In this document: positions 26,094 through 34,820 of the stretch, one piece after another
Layout of the letters: every line of letters starts with the position of its first letter
How positions within the stretch are numbered: the first letter of the stretch is position 1
NCBI RefSeq assembly: GCF_036884845.1
Contig: NZ_CP145732.1
Location: 5,766,001-5,830,000, forward strand
Length of the DNA stretch: 64,000 nt
Direction: 5' to 3'
DNA from: Pseudomonas sp. MAG733B
Lineage (GTDB): Bacteria; Pseudomonadota; Gammaproteobacteria; Pseudomonadales; Pseudomonadaceae
Notes under the pieces: model-generated
Databases searched by the model: none
Seen by the model: the letters and a program-made list of their open reading frames with translations, nothing else
What the model was told of the DNA's origin: nothing
Made by a program: the position numbers and the translations under genes

Positions 26094-26582
26094 TCAGAGA
26101 TTGAGCACCATCTCATGCCACGCCATCCCGCCATGGTCAGAGCCAGAAGGCTTGACATAGGCGAAGCCCAACCCGGCGTACAACGGCACATGCCGTTCTT
26201 TGCACATTAAATTGATGCTGGCCTTGTCCATGGCGCGCATGCGCTCGATGAACTCGTCCATCAAGCGCTTCGCCAGCCCTTGCCCCTGATAGTCCGGATG
26301 CACCACCACCGACATGATCACCACATGCGGCCCGGCCGGGTCGTGGCCGATCAGTTCCTTGAATGCTTCGTCCGACATCTCCACCTGATACGCCGCACCG
26401 GAATTGATGAAACCGGCTACGACACCCTCCACTTCGGCAACGATGAAACCCTCGGGCCAGGTGGCGATGCGGGTGGCGATTTTCTCGCGCGTCGCCGCTT
26501 CGTCACCTTCGTAGGCAACGGTTTCGATGGCGTAGCAGCGGTCCAGGTCAGCAGGCGTGACATTGCGGATGACGGTGTTCAT
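26094..26582 (-). CDS. GNAT acetyltransferase
   Basis: This 162-residue GNAT has MSVVVHPDYQGQGLAKRLMD as the acetyl-CoA binding segment and INLMCKERHVPLYAGLGFAY near the end. The first strand region reads VIRNVTPADLDRCYAIETVA. The acceptor is unknown. It is not closely similar to the GNAT at 25484. Confidence 0.9.
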   Translation of the reverse strand: MNTVIRNVTPADLDRCYAIETVAYEGDEAATREKIATRIATWPEGFIVAEVEGVVAGFINSGAAYQVEMSDEAFKELIGHDPAGPHVVIMSVVVHPDYQGQGLAKRLMDEFIERMRAMDKASINLMCKERHVPLYAGLGFAYVKPSGSDHGGMAWHEMVLNL

Positions 26583-26681
26583 GGCAGCTCGGAATCAGCG
26601 GGGGGAAAGGCTGGGGATGATAAATCAGCCTTGGCGCGACATCGAGAGACGAATCGGCAGATCCGCCTCTCGATGCCTTGA

Positions 26682-27167
26682 TCACGCCTTGATCGGCAGC
26701 CAGATTTCCAGCTTGCCGGTGTTGAGCTTCGGGTTGAAGTCTTCGCTGTAGCGTTCAAATTCCGGGGCGTCAGCCGTTTGATGACCGGACTGCGGCAGCC
26801 ACGTGCCATGGATGTACTGGAAGGTTTGCGGCAGCGTTTCCAGCGGCCCTTTGTGCTCAAACACCACGTATTGCTGGGGCTGGACTTCTACCCAGCGGTA
26901 CGTGTCCGGCAAATCGTCGAGCTTGCTGATCTCGACGCCGGCGATGTAATCGAAGCCGCCCTTGCCGTCGAAATTGCAGCAGATGCCGTAGGTCACTTCG
27001 CCTTTTTGCCCTGGCACTCTGCCGATGTGGGGAATGAATTTTTCCCAGAGTTCGGGAATGCCTTTTACGGTTTGCTGGGTAAATGTTCCGCCAAGCCCTG
27101 CAATCAGCAGGAAGTGTCCGTGCTCGATGCGTGGCTCGGACACTTCGACGCGTGTTTGCTCATCCAT
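26682..27167 (-). CDS. GyrI-like effector-binding protein
   Basis: This 161-residue protein (start MDEQTRVEVSEPRIEH, with AGGAG upstream) is a stand-alone GyrI-like/AraC effector-binding domain: GIPELWEKFIPHIGRVPGQK, YGICCNFDGKGGFDYIAGVE, YVVFEHKGPLETLPQTFQYI. No DNA-binding domain is attached. Such proteins bind small hydrophobic molecules. The longer reading frame upstream has no ribosome binding site. Confidence 0.88.
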   Translation of the reverse strand: MDEQTRVEVSEPRIEHGHFLLIAGLGGTFTQQTVKGIPELWEKFIPHIGRVPGQKGEVTYGICCNFDGKGGFDYIAGVEISKLDDLPDTYRWVEVQPQQYVVFEHKGPLETLPQTFQYIHGTWLPQSGHQTADAPEFERYSEDFNPKLNTGKLEIWLPIKA

Positions 27168-27233
27168 GACTCGACTCCTGCGCTTAAAAGTGGGTTCGGC
27201 TGGGAGTATAGAGGTCAAACCTGATTCGCCCAG

Positions 27234-27896
27234 TTACAGGGCGTGCAACTGCTCGACGGCGCCTGCGCCGACAAACTCGTTATAGCCCGATAGGATCACG
27301 TAGACCGCGAAATAGCAGAAGATCGCCGCCGATGCCATATAGGAGTAGCGCAGCAGTTTGTCACCGAGCAACTTGCCCCCGTGGCTCGCGGCGAAGCATA
27401 GTCCGGCAGACCACAGCAATCCGGCACAGAGAAAACCGCCGAGGAACAGCGCCGAACTCAGTGCACCGCCGCCACCGGACCGAGCGATCAGCGTGCCGCC
27501 CACGGCGGCGAACCAGAGAATCGCACTGGGCGACGACATGGCTAGAAAAATCCCACGGAAGAATTCCTTGCGATGGGAGTTGTGGCCAACCTCCGCGGTC
27601 TCGGCCAGCAGCGCTTCATGGTGGATCGCCGAGTAAATCATCTTCGCCGCGAAGTACACCAGCAGCGCCGAACCGCCGATCCACAGCACCCAACGCACGG
27701 TTTCGTATTGCAGCAAAACAGTCATGCCGGCCAGCGCCAGCACGGCGTAGATCAGGTCGCCGACGCAGGTGCCGAGCCCCAGCGCAAAGCCTTGAAAATA
27801 ACCGCGTTGCATCGCCAGGGTGATCATCGCGATGTTGGCCACGCCGATGTCCAGGCACAGCGAAAGGCTCAGCAAAAAGCCACTGGTAAATTCCAT
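27234..27896 (-). CDS. LysE-family exporter
   Basis: This 220-residue inner-membrane protein has about six membrane segments, starting SGFLLSLSLCLDIGVANIAM and ending YMASAAIFCYFAVYVILSGY. This is the LysE/RhtB amino acid exporter pattern. The start at 27896 has AAGGAAAGGG upstream. The substrate cannot be assigned. It is divergent from alaC with 139 bases between. Confidence 0.88.
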   Translation of the reverse strand: MEFTSGFLLSLSLCLDIGVANIAMITLAMQRGYFQGFALGLGTCVGDLIYAVLALAGMTVLLQYETVRWVLWIGGSALLVYFAAKMIYSAIHHEALLAETAEVGHNSHRKEFFRGIFLAMSSPSAILWFAAVGGTLIARSGGGGALSSALFLGGFLCAGLLWSAGLCFAASHGGKLLGDKLLRYSYMASAAIFCYFAVYVILSGYNEFVGAGAVEQLHAL

Positions 27897-28035
27897 CGAA
27901 CCCTTTCCTTCGGACAAATTTGTTTATTTTGAGGCTGGACAGTCTGCCACAGCTGACCGTACATTCCGCCACAGGTCACCGCAGTGACCAGCGTCGCTCG
28001 GACGGTTCCGGGCGCTTACGTTATCCGAGGCAACA

Positions 28036-29253
28036 ATGGCCGAACAAGGTTCGCCGCGCCGCTTTGCGCGCATAGATCGACTCCCCCCTTACGTTTTCAA
28101 CATCACTGCCGAGCTGAAGATGGCCGCCCGTCGTCGTGGCGAAGACATCATCGACTTGAGCATGGGCAACCCCGACGGCGCCACGCCGCCGCACATCGTC
28201 GAAAAACTCGTGCAGGTCGCCCAGCGCGAAGACACCCACGGTTACTCGACTTCCAAAGGCATTCCGCGCCTGCGCCGGGCGATTTCCAACTGGTACAAGG
28301 AACGCTACGAGGTCGACATCGACCCGGAAAGCGAAGCCATTGTCACCATCGGTTCCAAGGAAGGCCTGGCGCACTTGATGCTGGCCACCCTCGACCAGGG
28401 CGACACCGTACTGGTGCCGAACCCGAGCTACCCGATTCACATCTACGGTGCCGTGATTGCCGGCGCCCAGGTGCGTTCGGTGCCGCTGGTGCCGGGCGTG
28501 GATTTCTTCGCCGAACTGGAACGGGCCATTCGCGGCTCGATCCCGAAACCGAAGATGATGATTCTTGGTTTCCCTTCCAACCCTACCGCGCAGTGTGTTG
28601 AGCTGGATTTCTTCGAGCGTGTGATCGCCCTCGCCAAGCAGTACGACGTGCTGGTGATCCACGACCTCGCTTACGCCGACATCGTCTACGACGGTTGGAA
28701 AGCCCCGTCGATCATGCAGGTGCCAGGCGCGAAGGACATTGCGGTGGAGTTTTTCACCCTGTCCAAGAGCTACAACATGGCGGGCTGGCGCATCGGCTTC
28801 ATGGTCGGCAACCCGGAACTGGTCAACGCCCTGGCGCGGATCAAGAGCTACCACGACTACGGCACTTTCACCCCGCTGCAAGTCGCGGCGATTGCGGCGC
28901 TGGAAGGCGATCAGCAATGCGTGCGCGACATCGCCGAGCAGTATCGGCAGCGGCGCAACGTGCTGGTCAAAGGCCTGCATGAACTGGGCTGGATGGTGGA
29001 AAACCCGAAAGCGTCGATGTATGTCTGGGCGAAGATTCCTGACGCCTATGCACACCTGGGCTCGCTGGAGTTCGCCAAGAAGCTGCTGGCCGAGGCCAAG
29101 GTTTGTGTCTCGCCGGGTGTTGGATTTGGCGAGTACGGGGACGATCACGTGCGCTTTGCGCTGATCGAAAACCAGGACCGGATTCGTCAGGCCGTACGAG
29201 GGATTCGCGGGATGTTTCGGGCGGATGGGCTCGTCAACAAATCCAACGCCTGA
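28036..29253 (+). CDS. alaC: Alanine-type PLP aminotransferase
   Basis: This 405-residue cytoplasmic PLP enzyme of aminotransferase class I/II makes alanine from pyruvate and glutamate or acts on related amino acids. Visible features are [20 protein letters not shown], the [13 protein letters not shown] segment that binds the substrate carboxylate and cofactor, [13 protein letters not shown], and the PLP lysine in [20 protein letters not shown]. The sequence fits AlaC (YfdZ) closely. GAGG lies before the ATG. The name is by family resemblance; activity on other amino acids is possible. Confidence 0.87.
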   Translation: MAEQGSPRRFARIDRLPPYVFNITAELKMAARRRGEDIIDLSMGNPDGATPPHIVEKLVQVAQREDTHGYSTSKGIPRLRRAISNWYKERYEVDIDPESEAIVTIGSKEGLAHLMLATLDQGDTVLVPNPSYPIHIYGAVIAGAQVRSVPLVPGVDFFAELERAIRGSIPKPKMMILGFPSNPTAQCVELDFFERVIALAKQYDVLVIHDLAYADIVYDGWKAPSIMQVPGAKDIAVEFFTLSKSYNMAGWRIGFMVGNPELVNALARIKSYHDYGTFTPLQVAAIAALEGDQQCVRDIAEQYRQRRNVLVKGLHELGWMVENPKASMYVWAKIPDAYAHLGSLEFAKKLLAEAKVCVSPGVGFGEYGDDHVRFALIENQDRIRQAVRGIRGMFRADGLVNKSNA

Positions 29254-29264
29254 CCCATATCCCC

Positions 29265-29355
29265 TGTGGGAGCGGGCTTGCTCGCGAATGCGGTGTATCA
29301 GTCAATAGAGATGTTGAATGTACCGACCTCTTCGCGAGCAAGCCCGCTCCCACAT
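29265..29355. repeat. REPIN, 90-base type with conserved centre
   Basis: TGTGGGAGCGGGCTTGCTCG is mirrored by CGAGCAAGCCCGCTCCCACA, with GTATCAGTCAATAGAGATGT in the centre. Confidence 0.92.
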
Positions 29356-29389
29356 TTGTTCTATGTTCAGCCCTGAATTCGATCACCCA

Positions 29390-29419
29390 CAAAAAAACCG
29401 CATCGCTGCGGTTTTTTTG
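29390..29419. terminator. Bidirectional terminator between alaC and gntT
   Basis: AACCGCA / TGCGGTT stem with a TCGC loop, flanked by A-run and T-run, serves both converging genes. Confidence 0.9.
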
Positions 29420-29434
29420 TGCCTGTCGAATCCC

Positions 29435-30787
29435 TTAGACGAACAGCGACAACAACAGAATAAAGCCCAACCCCACCACCGACAAGATGGTTTCCATCGC
29501 GGTCCAGGTCTTGAAGGTTTCGGCCACGGTCATGTTGAAGTACTGCTTCACCAACCAGAAACCGGCGTCGTTCACGTGGGACAGGATCAACGAACCGGCA
29601 CCGGTAGCCAGCACCAGCAGCTCGCGGTTCACGCCCGGAATCATCCCTACCACCGGCACCACAATGCCTGCGCCAGTGATGGTTGCCACAGTCGCCGAAC
29701 CGGTGGCAATACGAATCACCGCCGCCACCAGCCACGCCAGCAGGATCGGCGAGATTTGTGCGTTCACCGCCATGTGGCCGATCACGTCACCCACGCCGCT
29801 GGTTACCAGCATCTGCTTGAAGCCACCACCGGCACCGATGATCAGGATGATCGCGGCAGTCGGCGCGAGGCTCGCATCCAGCCATTTCATCATTTGGCTG
29901 GAGCCGATGCCCTGCTTGTAGCCGAAGGTGTACAGCGACAGCAGCAATGCCAGCAGCAACGCCGAAATCGGGTGACCGATCAGGTCCATGAAGGCGCGGA
30001 AGATGTTGCCATCCGGCAGCACGACGTCAGCAAACGTCTTGAGCAGCATCAGGAACACCGGCAGCAGCACGGTCACCAGGGTGATGCTGAAGCTCGGCAG
30101 TTCAGCCGAATCCGTTTCGCGCGCCAGTTGATCCACCAGCTCCTGGTTCGGATGACCGGGGATGTGCTTGGCGATGAACGTACCGAAGATCGGACCCGCA
30201 ATGATCGCCGTTGGCAGCGCCACGATCAGACCATAAAGAATGGTTTTGCCGATGTCGGCACCAAACACGCCGATGGCCAGCAGCGGCCCCGGGTGCGGCG
30301 GAACAAGACCGTGCACCGCGGACAGACCGGCCAACAGCGGGATACCGATCTTGATGATCGACACGCCAGTGCGACGGGCAACGATGAACACCAGCGGAAT
30401 CAGCAATACGAAGCCGATTTCGAAGAACAGCGGAATGCCCACCAGGAACGCGGCGAACATCATTGCCCACTGCACTTTATCCTTGCCGAAGGCGCGGATC
30501 AGGGTCTGGGCGATCTGGTCTGCCCCGCCCGACTCGGCCATCATTTTGCCGAGCATGGTGCCCAGCGCCAGGATGATGCCGACGAAACCGAGCACGCCAC
30601 CGAAGCCGTCCTGGAACGCCTTGATGATGGTGCCGATCGGCATGCCGGAAGTCAGCCCGAGGAAGGCTGCGGCAATGATCAGGGCAAGGAAAGGGTGCAA
30701 CTTGAACTTGGTGATCAGAACGATAAGCCCGATCACCGTGACCACTGCATCGAGCAGCAGGAACGTCTCGTGGGACATGCCAAACAT
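29435..30787 (-). CDS. gntT: Gluconate:proton symporter
   Basis: This 450-residue inner-membrane carrier of the GntP family brings gluconate into the cell with protons. Membrane segments run through the whole length. Family segments include GVLGFVGIILALGTMLGKMM, GLVPPHPGPLLAIGVFGADI and SGSATVATITGAG-like sequence (TGSATVATITGAGIVVPVVG). It lies 81 bases downstream of gntK with a GntR box in the gap, so it may have its own promoter. Confidence 0.94.
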   Translation of the reverse strand: MFGMSHETFLLLDAVVTVIGLIVLITKFKLHPFLALIIAAAFLGLTSGMPIGTIIKAFQDGFGGVLGFVGIILALGTMLGKMMAESGGADQIAQTLIRAFGKDKVQWAMMFAAFLVGIPLFFEIGFVLLIPLVFIVARRTGVSIIKIGIPLLAGLSAVHGLVPPHPGPLLAIGVFGADIGKTILYGLIVALPTAIIAGPIFGTFIAKHIPGHPNQELVDQLARETDSAELPSFSITLVTVLLPVFLMLLKTFADVVLPDGNIFRAFMDLIGHPISALLLALLLSLYTFGYKQGIGSSQMMKWLDASLAPTAAIILIIGAGGGFKQMLVTSGVGDVIGHMAVNAQISPILLAWLVAAVIRIATGSATVATITGAGIVVPVVGMIPGVNRELLVLATGAGSLILSHVNDAGFWLVKQYFNMTVAETFKTWTAMETILSVVGLGFILLLSLFV

Positions 30788-30846
30788 TAGGGGTGTCTCC
30801 TGGTTGTTGTTGTTATTAAAGCGGGTAATTCGAAAGCCATAAGGAC

Positions 30847-30857
30847 AGCGCTATCTC
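30847..30857 (+). promoter_or_regulatory. GntR box upstream of gntT
   Basis: AGCGCTATCTC is a near match to the two boxes at 31425 and 31576. The known P. aeruginosa GntR operator, read on this strand, is AGCGCTA-N-CTT-N2-GT. Confidence 0.6.
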
Positions 30858-30868
30858 TGCAAGCAAAA

Positions 30869-31402
30869 TTAACCGGCGCGCTTCAAGCCGTGCTCAAGCC
30901 ACCAGTGGTGAGCCTGAACGGCCAGCTCATCGACGCTGTGGATCGAGGCATCGAGGGCCAGGGTCAACGGCTCGCCGACGGGGGATTCGAGGGTGGCGAA
31001 CTGGCTGTCGATCAACGTCGACGGCATGAAGTGACCCGGCCGGTGGGAAACGCGGTCGGCGGCGACTTCGGGGGTCAGCTCAAGGAACACGAAGCCCAGG
31101 CCCGGCAAGGCACTGCGCAAGCGTTCGCGATAAATGTGCTTGAGCGCCGAGCAGGTCAGCACCGGGCGCTGGCCCGTGGCGTCGATGCGGCGCAGCTCAT
31201 CGCACAGGCTGTCGAGCCAGCCGGCACGGTCTTCATCGTTCAGGGGGATACCCGCGCTCATCTTTTCGATATTGGCGGCAGGGTGGAAAGAGTCGCCTTC
31301 AATGGCAGTGGCGCCGCTCAATTGGCACAGGGCCTCGCTGACGCACGTCTTGCCGCAACCGGCAACGCCCATGATGACCAGGGCGGTGATGGGATGATTC
31401 AT
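30869..31402 (-). CDS. gntK: Gluconokinase
   Basis: This 177-residue P-loop kinase makes 6-phosphogluconate from gluconate. MGVAGCGKTCVSEALCQLSG holds the ATP-binding loop, and GDSFHPAANIEKMSAGIPLN, DEDRAGWL is the gluconate kinase signature. LTCSALKHIYRERLR follows. The gene lies between gntT and the divergent gntR, under the GntR boxes. Confidence 0.95.
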   Translation of the reverse strand: MNHPITALVIMGVAGCGKTCVSEALCQLSGATAIEGDSFHPAANIEKMSAGIPLNDEDRAGWLDSLCDELRRIDATGQRPVLTCSALKHIYRERLRSALPGLGFVFLELTPEVAADRVSHRPGHFMPSTLIDSQFATLESPVGEPLTLALDASIHSVDELAVQAHHWWLEHGLKRAG

Positions 31403-31424
31403 GTAACACCTCAGCGCGCAGACA

Positions 31425-31435
31425 GCGCTACCTTT
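31425..31435 (+). promoter_or_regulatory. GntR box upstream of gntK
   Basis: AGCGCTACCTT, preceded by GAC as in the copy at 31576. It lies 23 bases before the gntK start. Confidence 0.65.
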
Positions 31436-31575
31436 GCCAGTTATGACACTAGACCAAAAGCAGAAGTTGCCGACGCCTTTCTTGTCATTTTATGGGTTGC
31501 AGCATGTTCGTTCCCAACGCCAAAAAGCGAGGATCAGGCGAACCCCCGCTCACGCATTTGCAGCTGCATCGAGAC

Positions 31576-31586
31576 AGCGCTACCTT
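31576..31586 (+). promoter_or_regulatory. GntR box upstream of gntR
   Basis: AGCGCTACCTTAGTG matches the known operator pattern AGCGCTA-N-CTT-N2 almost fully. It lies 32 bases before the gntR start, suited to autorepression. Confidence 0.7.
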
Positions 31587-31617
31587 AGTGCCTTGAATTT
31601 TGTTTGGCAAGCCGTCG

Positions 31618-32649
31618 ATGAATCCAACTAAAAACGATAAAAATACCCGCACCACTGGCCGCCCTACCCTGAACGAAGTTGCCCGCCTGGCCGGTGTCAG
31701 CCCGATTACCGCCTCGCGCGCGTTACGCGGAGTCAGTACCGTGGCCACCGAACTGGTGGAAAAGGTGCAGAAAGCGGCGCTGGAACTCAACTATGTGGTT
31801 AACCCCGCCGCCCGCGCTTTGGCTTCGGCGCAGAGCCATTCGGTGGTGGTGCTGGTGCCGTCGTTGTCCAACCTTTTGTTCATCGACACCCTGGAAGCCA
31901 TTCATCAGGTTCTTCGTCCCAAGGGCTTCGAAGTGCTGATCGGCAACTTCCACTACTCCCGCGACGAAGAAGAAAACCTGCTGCGCAACTACATGGCTTA
32001 TCAGCCGCGCGGTTTGTTGCTCACCGGTTTTGACCGCACCGAAAGCTCGCGGCGGATGATCGAAGCCAGCAACATTCCGTGCGTGTACATGATGGAACTG
32101 GACAGTGCCGCCGGGCTCAATTGCGTCGGTTTTTCACAACTGGCCGCCGGCGAAACCGCCGCCGAACATTTGCTGTCTCGTGGCCGCAAGCGCCTGGCCT
32201 ACATCGGCGCACAACTGGATCAGCGTACGTTGCTGCGCGGCGAAGGTTTCCGCCGCGCTCTACAAAAGGCCAGCCTGTATGACCCGGCCCTGGAAGTGCT
32301 GACCCCTCGCCCGTCTTCCGTAGGCCTGGGTGGCGAATTGTTCCTGCAGATGATCGCCAGCCATCCCGATGTCGATGCGATCTTCTTCGGCAACGACGAC
32401 CTGGCCCAGGGCGCGTTGCTTGAAGCGATGCGCCACGGGATCAAAATCCCTGAGCAAGTCGCGATCCTCGGCTTCAACGACCTGCCGGCCTCGGCCCACA
32501 TGGTGCCGCGCCTGAGCAGCATCAGCACCCCACGCGAAGCCATTGGTCGCCGGGCGGCGGAGCAGATGTTGACGTTGATGGCCGGCAACACCGTGGCCAA
32601 ACCGGTGCAGGACATGGGGTTTGAGTTGAAGGTGCGCGAGAGTACATGA
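31618..32649 (+). CDS. gntR: LacI-family gluconate repressor
   Basis: This 343-residue regulator has a LacI helix-turn-helix (TLNEVARLAGVSPITASRAL) and a periplasmic-binding-protein-like ligand domain (HSVVVLVPSLSNLLFIDTLE, DAIFFGNDDLAQGALLEAMR). In P. aeruginosa the orthologue is released by gluconate or 6-phosphogluconate. The ATG at 31618 is preferred over a TTG at 31600; the ribosome binding site is weak. Matching boxes precede gntR, gntK and gntT. Confidence 0.93.
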   Translation: MNPTKNDKNTRTTGRPTLNEVARLAGVSPITASRALRGVSTVATELVEKVQKAALELNYVVNPAARALASAQSHSVVVLVPSLSNLLFIDTLEAIHQVLRPKGFEVLIGNFHYSRDEEENLLRNYMAYQPRGLLLTGFDRTESSRRMIEASNIPCVYMMELDSAAGLNCVGFSQLAAGETAAEHLLSRGRKRLAYIGAQLDQRTLLRGEGFRRALQKASLYDPALEVLTPRPSSVGLGGELFLQMIASHPDVDAIFFGNDDLAQGALLEAMRHGIKIPEQVAILGFNDLPASAHMVPRLSSISTPREAIGRRAAEQMLTLMAGNTVAKPVQDMGFELKVREST

Positions 32650-32675
32650 GCACGACACCTCGTCAGCTCCCGCGA

Positions 32676-32924
32676 TTAATCCTGCGGATCGAGATTATCC
32701 AGAACACGATTCACCGCCAGTTCGGCCAGCATGATGATCTGCGCAATCGCCAATGCCGTATTGCGCTGAGGGCCGTCCAGAAAGGTAGCAAAATCATTGG
32801 TCATGACGCTCGCCGAGGCCAATGATTCGCAGGCATGCGCCAGCAATGTTTCGTTGTTGATGCCCGGAGTAATGGAGAACAAAGGGCTGGGATTGCGTGG
32901 GGGGTTGGGCGTGGGTTTGAACAT
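32676..32924 (-). CDS. DUF6124 family small protein
   Basis: This 82-residue protein starts MFKPTPNPPRNPSPLFSIT and continues NNETLLAHACESLASASVMT, then a helical end (NTALAIAQIIMLAELAVNRV). The Pro-rich front and helical rear are the DUF6124 pattern, known mainly from Pseudomonas. It has no signal peptide or membrane segment. AGGAG lies eight bases before the ATG. A longer open frame upstream runs through the structured leader and is not coding. The role is unknown; the leader suggests tight post-transcriptional control. Confidence 0.82.
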   Translation of the reverse strand: MFKPTPNPPRNPSPLFSITPGINNETLLAHACESLASASVMTNDFATFLDGPQRNTALAIAQIIMLAELAVNRVLDNLDPQD

Positions 32925-32929
32925 GGCAA

Positions 32930-33120
32930 AACTCCTAGAGTGGGGGAGCTGCCACGATTCGCTGCTAGACGAAAATAAGGTGGCAGCCGTGCGTGGGCTA
33001 GCAGACCAGGACTCTAGAACCCGGTAGACCCGAAGGTCTTCCCACGCGCAGCCGCCATAACGTGAGTCGATCACGAACGGTGGACGCTATGCGCCTAAAG
33101 TATCCGGGCTGCTAGACCCG
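32930..33120 (-). promoter_or_regulatory. Structured leader RNA of the DUF6124 gene (candidate cis-regulatory element)
   Basis: Read leftward, the leader contains several stems. Hairpin A is at 33105-33120 (CGGG-TCTAGCAG-CCCG). Hairpin C is at 33061-33075. A 16-bp stem P1 joins 33041-33056 and 32982-32997 and encloses two hairpins: AGACC-TTCG-GGTCT at 33026-33039 and a CCGGG/CCTGG stem at 33006-33024. Hairpin B is at 32958-32973 (TTCG-TCTAGCAG-CGAA), with an outer 8-bp stem 32948-32955 with 32980-32987. That outer stem shares six bases with P1, so the two cannot form together. A third pairing (32945-32950 with 32930-32935) would cover the ribosome binding site. Confidence 0.7.
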
Positions 33121-33145
33121 ATCGCCGAATTTGCAGCGACACGGA

Positions 33146-33174
33146 ACGATAGAGTCCGGATACCAGACGCACAA
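33146..33174 (-). promoter_or_regulatory. Candidate promoter of the DUF6124 leader
   Basis: Read leftward, TTGTGC (33169-33174) and TATCGT (33146-33151) are 17 bases apart. This would start transcription just before hairpin A. The hexamers are only moderate matches. Confidence 0.35.
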
Positions 33175-33336
33175 GTCGGCGGATTCTGGCGTAGTTGTAG
33201 GCAAAGCTGCAAGAAAACGTACGTCTCAGAAACCCTCTGAAATCCATTGCCTTCAGACAACTCCTACACACTTGATGTCGACCGCTCGCAGGCACACTAT
33301 TAATCCCGACGCCCTGTTTCGCTGATGGAGTAGCCA

Positions 33337-33972
33337 ATGGAACACTCACTGAAAATTCTCGGCAAAGCCTCGTCGATCAACGTCCGCAAAGTCCTGTGGA
33401 CCTGCGAGGAACTGGGTCTGTCCTTCGAGCGCGAGGATTGGGGCAGTGGGTTTGCCTCGACCCATAGCCCAGAGTTCCTCAGGTTCAATCCCAACGCCCA
33501 GGTGCCTGTGATCATTGATGAGAACGGTGTGTTGTGGGAGTCCAATACCATCTGTCGTTACCTGGCCGGCAAACACCAACACCACCACGAGCTGCTGCCC
33601 GGCGAACCGGCTGCGCGCGCCCGGGTGGAGCAATGGATGGACTGGCAGGCCACCGATCTCAATGCCTCGTGGAGCTACGCGTTCATGGCATTGGTGCGCA
33701 AGGATCCGGAGTATCAGGACGCGCATCGCATCGAGGTCGGCGTGCGAGGCTGGAACCAGAAAATGGCCATCCTCGAACATCAACTCGCGACCACCAAGGC
33801 CTATGTCGCCGGGGCCAAATTTACCCTGGCTGACATTGTCATCGGCCTGTCGGTCAATCGCTGGTTGATGACACCGATCGAGCGCCCGGACTTCCCTGCC
33901 GTCGACGAGTATTTCAAACGCCTGGCGCAGCACCCTGGCTTCCTGAAGCATTGCTGCAATGGCCTACCCTGA
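33337..33972 (+). CDS. Glutathione S-transferase
   Basis: This 211-residue protein has an N-terminal thioredoxin-like domain (LKILGKASSINVRKVLWTCE, then FNPNAQVPVIIDENGVLWES, NTICRYL) and a helical C-terminal domain (ILEHQLATTKAYVAGAKFTL, ADIVIGLSVNRWL). This is the usual cytosolic GST layout. GGAG lies before the ATG. Substrate unknown. Confidence 0.93.
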   Translation: MEHSLKILGKASSINVRKVLWTCEELGLSFEREDWGSGFASTHSPEFLRFNPNAQVPVIIDENGVLWESNTICRYLAGKHQHHHELLPGEPAARARVEQWMDWQATDLNASWSYAFMALVRKDPEYQDAHRIEVGVRGWNQKMAILEHQLATTKAYVAGAKFTLADIVIGLSVNRWLMTPIERPDFPAVDEYFKRLAQHPGFLKHCCNGLP

Positions 33973-34143
33973 GCTGTCGAGCCGTACAGCAAACGTTTGC
34001 CGTCCAGCGGCAAAGCTTGACCGCGAAGACTGCTCACCCCTTCTCATTAGAATCATCAACCAATTGATTTAGTTGATATTTTTTCTTTAGGCACACTCTT
34101 TGCTCGAGGCACTGCACCACAAAAACCCACAAGGTCACTCATC

Positions 34144-34707
34144 ATGTTGGTCAGTGCAAAATCAAACCTGGTAACCCCTCTCCCTAAACGCCCTGGTGAG
34201 GACCCGACCGCCGAAGCCGCCGCCGGTCTTCAAAGCGTCATGGCCCAGGCCCTGCAAAACAATGTGCAGGCGCAAACCACGCAAGCCACTACGCAGGTCC
34301 AGGAATCGGCAACCCAATCGGCTACGCAACAGGTCAGCGAAGCCGCCAAGGTCAGCGACAATGTCGATGAGGCGTTCGCCAAAACCCGCGTGAACCTGCA
34401 AGCGGTCTATGCGCCGCTACCTGAAGGCGTCAAGGACGCGATCGGGACCAAAGGCTCGGCCACGGACGAGTTCAAGGACTACATGAGTAAAACCCCGGAG
34501 CAGCGCATGCGTGATGCGATCCTTCAGGAGATGGGTCTGACTCAGGAAGAAGTCGAGCAGATGCCGCCGGAGCAGCAAAAGGCGATCGGCGAAGAAGTTG
34601 CCCAACGCATGCAGGAAAAGGCTGAAATCGCCCAGGCTGAAAAAGAGCAGGAAAGTGGCGACCAGAACAAATTACAGGTGGTCGACAAGTTCCTCGCTGC
34701 GCTTTAA
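34144..34707 (+). CDS. Unknown Gln/Thr-rich helical protein
   Basis: This 187-residue protein is not recognised. Residues 30-75 are rich in Gln, Thr and Ala (QAQTTQATTQVQESATQSAT). The C-terminal half is charged and helical, with PEQRMRDAILQEMGLTQEEV and MQEKAEIAQAEKEQESG. No signal peptide or membrane segment is seen. Codon use looks typical for the genome. It stands alone between a GST gene and a REP element. Confidence 0.7.
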   Translation: MLVSAKSNLVTPLPKRPGEDPTAEAAAGLQSVMAQALQNNVQAQTTQATTQVQESATQSATQQVSEAAKVSDNVDEAFAKTRVNLQAVYAPLPEGVKDAIGTKGSATDEFKDYMSKTPEQRMRDAILQEMGLTQEEVEQMPPEQQKAIGEEVAQRMQEKAEIAQAEKEQESGDQNKLQVVDKFLAAL

Positions 34708-34717
34708 CAGGCCGAGG

Positions 34718-34802
34718 TGTAGGACCTGCCGCAGGCTGCGATCTTTTGATTTCGATTTTTTACAAACAAGATCAAAAGATCGCAGCCTGCGGCAGCTCCT
34801 AC
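34718..34802. repeat. REPIN (inverted REP pair)
   Basis: TGCCGCAGGCTGCGATCTTT is mirrored by AAAGATCGCAGCCTGCGGCA. It is of the same family as the element at 17929. Confidence 0.9.
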
Positions 34803-34820
34803 ATTTGGTTGTGCTGCGTG

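Noticed and set aside
29318..30790. A 490-codon plus-strand open frame over gntT
   Set aside because: It starts inside a REPIN and terminator and is antisense to a transporter with clear membrane segments.
32925..33074. N-terminal extension of the DUF6124 protein
   Set aside because: It covers the structured leader, and AGGAG lies only before the downstream ATG.
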